NCBI RefSeq assembly: GCF_000720185.1
Contig: NZ_JOIY01000045.1
Location: forward strand, 1 to 57,251
Source: Streptomyces sp. NRRL S-340
GTDB taxonomy: Bacteria > Actinomycetota > Actinomycetes > Streptomycetales > Streptomycetaceae
Length of the DNA: 57,251 nucleotides
Direction: 5' to 3'
Positions 52,077 through 57,251 of this stretch are shown here, piece after piece. The position numbers were made by a program, and so were the translations under genes. A model generated the notes under the pieces. That model searched no databases and was not told where the DNA came from. It saw nothing but the letters and a program-made list of their open reading frames with translations. Every line of letters starts with the position of its first letter. Position 1 is the stretch's first letter.

Positions 52077-52631
52077 TCAGCGGGGCCGGTACTCCTCGGC
52101 CCACGCCTCCACCATGTCCGCCGCGCGGTCGAACGCCGTCGCGCGGCCCAGGAAGTCGGCGTTGTGCGTGGTCAGCAGCGGCGGCGCGGACTCCTGGGGC
52201 CGGCCCCTGCGACCGAGCAGCAGGGCCTGGCCCTGCACCGTCCGCGGCAGACCGAGCCAGCGCACCGGCTGCTGCACCGTGCGGACACTGACGACCTGCG
52301 CCCACGGCGTCGTACGGGTGATCAGGAAGCTGACGTGCCGCAGTCCGCGCGCACCGACCCACACGCCCATGCGCAGCAGCCGCAGTGCCACGGCGACCAC
52401 GACGAGACCCGTGCCGAGACAGGCAGCGCCGCCCGCCACCGCGCCGGTCAGCGCGATCACGACCGCCGAGAGCAGCACGAACGAGGCGACCAGCAGCACC
52501 AGCGCGGCCACGCCCACCCGCCAGGGGCCGGGCCGGTAGGGGCGCCGCCAGCGCTCGCGGTCGTCGAACGGCAGCGCGACGTCGTCCGCTGCGTCGAAGG
52601 CGCGGTCGGCCGTCAGGAAGGGCAGGGGCAC
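52077..52631 (-). CDS. Membrane protein, PH-domain-like
   Basis: 184 residues with two adjacent membrane helices (~38-60 and ~62-86). A beta-rich tail follows (VSFLITRTTPWAQVVSVRTVQQPVRWLGLPRTVQGQALLL) of the kind annotated as bacterial PH-like. A final helix reads ATAFDRAADMVEAWAEEYRPR. The start is an ATG at 52631. It converges with the dapB-linked gene. Function unknown. Confidence 0.82.
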   Translation of the reverse strand: MPLPFLTADRAFDAADDVALPFDDRERWRRPYRPGPWRVGVAALVLLVASFVLLSAVVIALTGAVAGGAACLGTGLVVVAVALRLLRMGVWVGARGLRHVSFLITRTTPWAQVVSVRTVQQPVRWLGLPRTVQGQALLLGRRGRPQESAPPLLTTHNADFLGRATAFDRAADMVEAWAEEYRPR

Positions 52632-52745
52632 GGCGGTTCCTCACTCAATCCACGCGGGGGCTGTGCCCGGTGAGGCTATCCGGCTGTGTCGTCGCTCACC
52701 ACTCGCGGGGGTCCAGGTGAGTGGCCGGCCCTTTCGCCGCCTGTG

Positions 52746-52979
52746 TCAGTGCCCGTGCGAGGCCTGCTGCGTCTGCGTGGGGGAGTGGCTGGTCGCCAGC
52801 GCGGGCATCCCCACGACCAGGGAGCCCACGAGGCCCGCCACGATGGTCAGGCCCAGCAGACAGCGCCCGGCTATCTGGGCCGCCGACGCCCGCCGCCGGG
52901 GCGGGGGAGTGACATTGCTGCGGAACCGGTCGGCCTCGGCGACGAAGGCGAACGGGACGGGCTCACGCCGACGGAACAT
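52746..52979 (-). CDS. Small single-helix membrane protein with His-rich tail
   Basis: 77 residues. A basic, Pro-containing head (MFRRREPVPFAFVAEADRF) and RRR precede one membrane helix (~37-60). The short tail SHSPTQTQQASHGH has three histidines. AAGGGAG lies upstream of the ATG. The composition fits a real coding gene better than the opposite frames. It is divergent from thyX. No function is known. Confidence 0.65.
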   Translation of the reverse strand: MFRRREPVPFAFVAEADRFRSNVTPPPRRRASAAQIAGRCLLGLTIVAGLVGSLVVGMPALATSHSPTQTQQASHGH

Positions 52980-53107
52980 CGCGGGTACGGCTCCCTTCGG
53001 GGTCGGGGTGTTCGGGCCGGACGGTTCGGAGGGTGGGAACGAACGGTTCGGGGGTCGAACGGGCGTGTCTCACTCATACAGACGCATGAGTGTCCCGAAA
53101 GGTGCCC

Positions 53108-53124
53108 ATTTCCGGAAATTGACT
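53108..53124. promoter_or_regulatory. Palindrome overlapping a -35-like element upstream of thyX
   Basis: ATTTCCGGAAAT (53108-53119) is a perfect palindrome whose end overlaps TTGACT (53119-53124). No good -10 lies 16-19 bases further on, so promoter use is uncertain. A second hairpin gcccac/gtgggc (53158-53174) flanks a TAGAGT nearer the gene. Confidence 0.4.
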
Positions 53125-53212
53125 GGGACCCGAGTGCGGACGGGGACAGGAGGGGCCGCCCACGTAGAGTGGGCGCCGCCCGTCAGACGTGAAGGAAGGG
53201 ACTCCCCGCACC

Positions 53213-53953
53213 GTGACCGACACCCCCGCCGACGACCTGAAGCCGAGCTTCCGCAGCGATGTCACCGTCGAGCTGGTCAAGCACACCGCGTCGGACACCG
53301 ACGTGCTCTTCGCGGCCCGCGTCTCGACCATCGGCGAGCAGTCCCTGGACGAGCTGAACAAGGACCCGGAGCGCTCCCGGGGCCTGATCAACTACCTGAT
53401 GCGGGACCGGCACGGCAGCCCCTTCGAGCACAACTCGATGACCTTCCTCATCAGCGCGCCGATCTTCGTCTTCCGTGAGTTCATGCGGCACCGCGTCGGC
53501 TGGTCCTACAACGAGGAGTCCGGCCGCTACCGGGAGCTGCAGCCGGTCTTCTACGTGCCCGACGCCTCGCGCAAGCTCGTCCAGGAGGGCCGCCCCGGCA
53601 AGTACCGCTTCGTCGAGGGCACCCAGGGCCAGCAGGAACTGGTCGGCCGGGTCATGGAGGACTCCTACCGGCAGGCGTACGAGGCCTACCAGGAGATGCT
53701 CGCCGCCGGCGTCGCCCGCGAGGTCGCCCGCGCGGTCCTCCCCGTCGGCCTGTTCTCCTCCATGTACGCCACCTGCAACGCCCGCTCGCTGATGCACTTC
53801 CTCGGCCTGCGCACCCAGCACGAACTGGCCAAGGTGCCGTCCTTCCCGCAGCGGGAGATCGAGATGGTCGGTGAGCGGATGGAGGCCGAGTGGGCGAAGC
53901 TCATGCCCCTCACCTACGCCGCCTTCAACGCCAACGGCCGGGTCGCGCCGTAG
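53213..53953 (+). CDS. thyX: FAD-dependent thymidylate synthase ThyX
   Basis: 246 residues. The flavin-dependent thymidylate synthase signature is at 92-105 (RHRVGWSYNEESGR), preceded by HGSPFEHNSMTFLI. It methylates dUMP using methylene-tetrahydrofolate, FAD and NADPH. The spacing between RHR and the following serine is eight residues here, against seven in the usual RHRX7S motif. The C-terminal half carries the substrate-binding RSLMHFLGLRT. GAAGGAAGGG precedes GTG 53213. A hairpin at 54077-54114 follows at a distance. Confidence 0.96.
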   Translation: MTDTPADDLKPSFRSDVTVELVKHTASDTDVLFAARVSTIGEQSLDELNKDPERSRGLINYLMRDRHGSPFEHNSMTFLISAPIFVFREFMRHRVGWSYNEESGRYRELQPVFYVPDASRKLVQEGRPGKYRFVEGTQGQQELVGRVMEDSYRQAYEAYQEMLAAGVAREVARAVLPVGLFSSMYATCNARSLMHFLGLRTQHELAKVPSFPQREIEMVGERMEAEWAKLMPLTYAAFNANGRVAP

Positions 53954-54036
53954 GCCCCTGTCCGGCGCGCGCCCCGTCCTGCCGCGGGGGCGGGACCAGG
54001 GACAGATGTACGGATCAGCCTTGCGAAGTGTCCGTA

Positions 54037-54065
54037 TTGCGGCATTTATGGAAGTTATCTAGCCT
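54037..54065 (+). promoter_or_regulatory. Predicted dapA promoter
   Basis: TTGCGG (54037-54042) and TAGCCT (54060-54065) are 17 bases apart in a locally AT-rich patch. The predicted start (~54072) lies only five bases before a stable hairpin and ~115 bases before dapA. Confidence 0.65.
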
Positions 54066-54076
54066 GATCGAACGGA

Positions 54077-54114
54077 CCCGGCACTGCTTGAACCCCCGAG
54101 CAGGCAGTGCCGGG
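54077..54114 (+). terminator. Hairpin at the very start of the dapA leader
   Basis: An 11-bp perfect stem (cccggcactgc, 54077-54087, with 54104-54114) and 16-base loop, followed by a pyrimidine-rich gctccgcctttg. It could end the thyX transcript, act as an attenuator, or form a short RNA from the promoter just upstream. Confidence 0.65.
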
Positions 54115-54187
54115 CTCCGCCTTTGTCACGACTTGTCGGCCGCCCCGAGGGCAGACCCCGCCTTGAGCAACGAGTAGCGTGTTACCC

Positions 54188-55087
54188 ATGGCTCCGACCT
54201 CGACTCCGCAGACCCCCTTCGGGCGGGTCCTCACCGCCATGGTCACGCCCTTCACGGCGGACGGCGCACTCGACCTCGACGGCGCGCAGCGGCTCGCCGC
54301 CCACCTGGTGGACGCAGGCAACGACGGCCTGGTCGTCAACGGCACCACCGGCGAGTCCCCCACCACCAGCGATGCGGAGAAATCGGAGCTGGTACGCGCG
54401 GTCGTGGCGGCCGTCGGAGACCGGGCCCACGTGGTGGCCGGCGTCGGCACCAACGACACCCACCACAGCATCGAACTGGCCCGCGCCGCCGAGCAGGCCG
54501 GCGCGCACGGCCTGCTGACCGTCACGCCGTACTACAACAAGCCCCCGCAGGAGGGCCTGTACCGGCACTTCACGGCCGTCGCCGACGCGACCGGCCTGCC
54601 CGTCATGCTCTACGACATCCCCGGCCGCAGCGGCGTCCCGATCAACACGGAGACGATCGTCCGCCTCGCCGAGCACCCCAGGATCGTCGCCAACAAGGAC
54701 GCCAAGGGCGACCTCGGCCGCGCGAGCTGGGCCATCGCCCGCTCCGGCCTCGCCTGGTACTCGGGCGACGACATGCTGAACCTGCCGCTGCTCTCGGTCG
54801 GCGCGGTCGGCTTCGTCTCGGTCGTCGGCCACCTCGTCACCCCCGACCTGCGCGCCCTCATCGAGGCCTACACCTCCGGTGACGTGCAGAAGGCCACCGA
54901 GATCCACCAGAAGCTGCTGCCCGTCTACACCGGCATGTTCCGCACCCAGGGCGTCATGACCACCAAGGCCGCGCTCGCCCTGCGGGGGCTGCCCGGCGGG
55001 CCGCTGCGGCTGCCCATGGTCGAGCTGGCGCCCGAGGAGACCGAACAGCTCAAGATCGATCTTGCCGCCGGCGGGGTACAGCTCTGA
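54188..55087 (+). CDS. dapA: 4-hydroxy-tetrahydrodipicolinate synthase
   Basis: 299 residues, a TIM barrel. VNGTTGESPTT (50-60) is the pyruvate carboxylate-binding motif, Tyr142 (MLYDIPGR) the proton relay, and Lys170 (IVANKDAKGDL) the Schiff-base lysine. It condenses pyruvate with aspartate semialdehyde, the first committed step to diaminopimelate and lysine. ATG 54188 is preferred; GTG 54179 three codons upstream is an alternative. The ribosome site is weak. RNase J follows after 195 bases. Confidence 0.97.
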   Translation: MAPTSTPQTPFGRVLTAMVTPFTADGALDLDGAQRLAAHLVDAGNDGLVVNGTTGESPTTSDAEKSELVRAVVAAVGDRAHVVAGVGTNDTHHSIELARAAEQAGAHGLLTVTPYYNKPPQEGLYRHFTAVADATGLPVMLYDIPGRSGVPINTETIVRLAEHPRIVANKDAKGDLGRASWAIARSGLAWYSGDDMLNLPLLSVGAVGFVSVVGHLVTPDLRALIEAYTSGDVQKATEIHQKLLPVYTGMFRTQGVMTTKAALALRGLPGGPLRLPMVELAPEETEQLKIDLAAGGVQL

Positions 55088-55230
55088 CAACGAGACTTCG
55101 CGAGATCCCTCGCACCGCCCGGCTCCACCCGGAACCACACCCGGGAACCGGGCACCACAACTGAACAAGCACGAAACCGCAGGCCACCGGTGCCTGCACC
55201 CCACAACGACAACTGCTTCTGCACGAACGT

Positions 55231-55268
55231 CACGCGCGCCACGTGCCCACCGGTACGTGGCGCGCGTG
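55231..55268 (+). promoter_or_regulatory. Stable hairpin abutting the RNase J ribosome-binding site
   Basis: A perfect 14-bp stem (cacgcgcgccacgt, 55231-55244, with 55255-55268) and ten-base loop. The right arm ends directly before GTGAGGAGGG, the Shine-Dalgarno of a TTG start at 55283. It is well placed for RNase III or RNase J autoregulation. Confidence 0.75.
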
Positions 55269-55282
55269 GTGAGGAGGGTCTT

Positions 55283-56968
55283 TTGAGTCATCCGCATCCT
55301 GAACTCGCGCCGCCCCCGCCGCTCGCCGACGGAGGCCTCCGCGTCACCCCGCTCGGCGGCCTCGGGGAGATCGGCCGCAACATGACGGTCTTCGAGTACG
55401 GCGGACGCCTGCTGATCGTCGACTGCGGAGTGCTCTTCCCGGAGGAGGAGCAGCCCGGAATCGACCTGATCCTGCCGGACTTCTCGTCCATCCGGGACCG
55501 CCTCGACGACATCGAGGGCATCGTCCTCACGCACGGCCACGAGGACCACATCGGCGGTGTCCCCTACCTCCTGCGGGAGAAGCCGGACATCCCCCTGATC
55601 GGCTCCAAGCTGACCCTCGCGCTCATCGAGGCCAAGCTCCAGGAGCACCGCATCCGCCCCTACACCCTTGAGGTCGTGGAGGGGAACCGGGAGCGCATCG
55701 GGCCCTTCGACTGCGAGTTCGTCGCGGTCAACCACTCCATTCCGGACGCGCTGGCCGTCGCCATCCGCACACCCGCCGGCATGGTGGTCCACACCGGCGA
55801 CTTCAAGATGGACCAGCTCCCGCTGGACCGCCGGCTCACCGACCTGCACGCGTTCGCACGGCTGAGCGAAGAGGGCATCGACCTCCTCCTCGCGGACTCC
55901 ACCAACGCCGAGGTGCCGGGATTCGTCCCGCCCGAGCGGGACATCTCCGGTGTGCTGCGCCAGGTCTTCGCCGGCGCCCGCAAGAGGATCATCGTGGCGA
56001 GCTTCGCCAGCCACGTCCACCGCATCCAGCAGATCCTGGACGCCGCCCACGAGTACGGCCGCCGGGTCGCCTTCGTCGGCCGCTCCATGGTCCGCAACAT
56101 GGGCATCGCCCGGGACCTCGGCTACCTGAAGGTGCCGCCGGGCCTGGTGGTGGACGTCCGCACGCTCGACGACCTGCCCGACCACGAGGTGGTCCTGGTC
56201 TGCACGGGCTCGCAGGGCGAACCGATGGCCGCCCTCTCCCGCATGGCCAACCGGGACCACCAGATCCGCATCGTCGAGGGCGACACGGTGATCCTCGCCT
56301 CGTCGCTGATCCCCGGCAACGAGAACGCGGTGTACCGGGTCATCAACGGCCTGACCCGCTGGGGCGCCGACGTCGTCCACAAGGGCAACGCCAAGGTGCA
56401 CGTCTCCGGCCACGCCTCGGCCGGCGAACTGCTGTACTTCTACAACATCTGCCGGCCCAGGAACCTGATGCCGGTCCATGGCGAGTGGCGCCACCTGCGC
56501 GCCAACGCCGAACTGGGCGCGATGACCGGCGTTCCGCACGACCGGATCGTCATCGCGGAGGACGGCGTGACCGTCGACCTCGTCGAGGGCAAGGCCAAGA
56601 TCTCCGGCAAGGTCCAGGCCGGTTACGTCTACGTCGACGGGCTCTCCGTCGGTGACGTGGGCGAGCCCGCGCTGAAGGACCGCAAGATCCTCGGGGACGA
56701 GGGCATCATCTCGGTGTTCGTGGTGGTCGACTCCACGACCGGCAAGGTCACCGGCGGCCCGCACATCCAGGCCCGCGGCTCGGGCATCGAGGACTCGGCC
56801 TTCGGCGCGGTCATCCCGAAGATCGCGGAGTCCCTGGAGAAGACCGCCCAGGAAGGCATCGCCGACTCCCACCAGCTGCAGCAGCTCATCCGCCGCACAC
56901 TGGGCAAGTGGGTCTCGGACACCTACCGGCGCCGGCCGATGATCCTCCCGGTGGTGGTGGAGGTCTGA
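55283..56968 (+). CDS. rnj: Ribonuclease J
   Basis: 561 residues from TTG 55283, chosen because GAGGAGGG lies six to ten bases upstream and no other start precedes the conserved VTPLGGLGEIGRNM. The metallo-beta-lactamase zinc motif HGHEDH is at 84-89. The beta-CASP part follows (DSTNAEVPG, CTGSQGEPMAAL, HVSGHASAGEL, MPVHGEWRH), then the C-terminal dimerisation domain. It has 5'-3' exonuclease and endonuclease activity in rRNA maturation and mRNA decay. The gene lies directly upstream of an rRNA operon. Confidence 0.96.
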   Translation: MSHPHPELAPPPPLADGGLRVTPLGGLGEIGRNMTVFEYGGRLLIVDCGVLFPEEEQPGIDLILPDFSSIRDRLDDIEGIVLTHGHEDHIGGVPYLLREKPDIPLIGSKLTLALIEAKLQEHRIRPYTLEVVEGNRERIGPFDCEFVAVNHSIPDALAVAIRTPAGMVVHTGDFKMDQLPLDRRLTDLHAFARLSEEGIDLLLADSTNAEVPGFVPPERDISGVLRQVFAGARKRIIVASFASHVHRIQQILDAAHEYGRRVAFVGRSMVRNMGIARDLGYLKVPPGLVVDVRTLDDLPDHEVVLVCTGSQGEPMAALSRMANRDHQIRIVEGDTVILASSLIPGNENAVYRVINGLTRWGADVVHKGNAKVHVSGHASAGELLYFYNICRPRNLMPVHGEWRHLRANAELGAMTGVPHDRIVIAEDGVTVDLVEGKAKISGKVQAGYVYVDGLSVGDVGEPALKDRKILGDEGIISVFVVVDSTTGKVTGGPHIQARGSGIEDSAFGAVIPKIAESLEKTAQEGIADSHQLQQLIRRTLGKWVSDTYRRRPMILPVVVEV

Positions 56969-57014
56969 CGGACCGTACGACTGTCCTACGGCAGCTCGTA
57001 CGCGCGAACTGGTG

Positions 57015-57048
57015 GCGGGGCGCCTCGATTTGCATCGAGGCGCCCCGC
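57015..57048 (+). terminator. Hairpin terminator after the RNase J gene
   Basis: A perfect 15-bp stem (57015-57029 with 57034-57048) and a four-base loop (ttgc), 46 bases past the stop. It isolates the RNase J transcript from the rRNA operon promoters that follow. Confidence 0.9.
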
Positions 57049-57120
57049 TCCAGTACGTTTACGGCTCCGCCAGGACGGGAACCCGGGATGCTTCGTGCAC
57101 ACCGGAGGACGTCCCCGGAG

Positions 57121-57251
57121 AGGTGGAAAATCCGACTCAGAACTTCTGATAAAGTCGGAGCCGCCGGAAAGGGAAACGCGAAGCGAAAGCGGAGCGGGAA
57201 CCTGGAAAGCACCGAGGAAATCGGATCGGAAAGATCTGATAGAGTCGGAAA
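57121..57251 (+). promoter_or_regulatory. rRNA operon promoter/leader region (upstream of 16S, incomplete)
   Basis: TCTGATAAAGTCGGA (57145-57159) and TCTGATAGAGTCGGA (57235-57249) are near-identical repeats 90 bases apart, each holding a -10-like TAAAGT or TAGAGT. Between them is the purine-rich GGAACCTGGAAAGCACCGAG stretch that I recognise from Streptomyces rrn leaders. Such operons have several tandem promoters. The 16S gene itself lies beyond the end of the window. Confidence 0.82.

Noticed and set aside
54182..56872. A ~900-codon open frame antisense to dapA and RNase J
   Set aside because: It spans two well-identified sense genes and their leader; composition is typical of an antisense shadow.

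Overview
The window is chromosomal DNA of a high-GC actinomycete, almost certainly a Streptomyces. Codon third positions are saturated with G/C, GTG and TTG starts are common, and the core gene order (ispG, proS, rimP-nusA-ylxR-infB, rbfA-truB, ribF, rpsO-pnp, dapB, thyX, dapA, RNase J, then an rRNA operon leader) is the conserved Streptomyces arrangement. No insertion sequence, prophage, CRISPR array, tRNA or rRNA body is visible.

Layout. 1-8.4 kb: the 3' end of ispG, a PAS-GAF-PP2C phosphatase, two GNAT acetyltransferases, proS, an APH-fold protein that has lost its catalytic residues, and a coupled lipoprotein/ferritin-like pair. 8.6-15.7 kb: the translation and transcription cluster rimP, nusA, ylxR, infB, ylxP-like, rbfA, truB. 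16.0-20.5 kb: one large protein combining a degenerate trypsin-like domain with a STAND-type P-loop NTPase and a long helical tail. 20.6-21.6 kb: ribF. 21.8-28.1 kb: a five-gene oligopeptide ABC transporter on the minus strand, with overlapping cistrons, its own promoter and three phased repeats in the leader. 28.5-45.7 kb: a type VII (ESX) secretion locus with a MinD/EspI-like ATPase, an unknown protein, EccE, EccB, mycosin, two WXG100 proteins, EccC, EccD and a membrane-anchored beta-propeller. 45.8-57.0 kb: a DUF397 protein, rpsO, pnp, an M16 peptidase, dapB, small membrane proteins, thyX, dapA and the RNase J gene. The last ~130 bases are the promoter and leader region of an rRNA operon whose 16S gene lies beyond the window.

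How the genes work together. The flanks serve translation initiation, RNA maturation and decay (InfB, RbfA, RimP, NusA, PNPase, RNase J), lysine/diaminopimelate synthesis (DapA, DapB), thymidylate synthesis (ThyX) and flavin cofactor supply (RibF), on which ThyX depends. The accessory middle is devoted to the envelope: peptide import and type VII protein export. The points most worth a second look are the pseudo-protease/STAND protein at 16.0-20.5 kb, the pseudokinase at 6.3-7.2 kb, the two unassigned ESX partners, the phased repeats in the opp leader, and RNA hairpins in the dapA, pnp and RNase J leaders.
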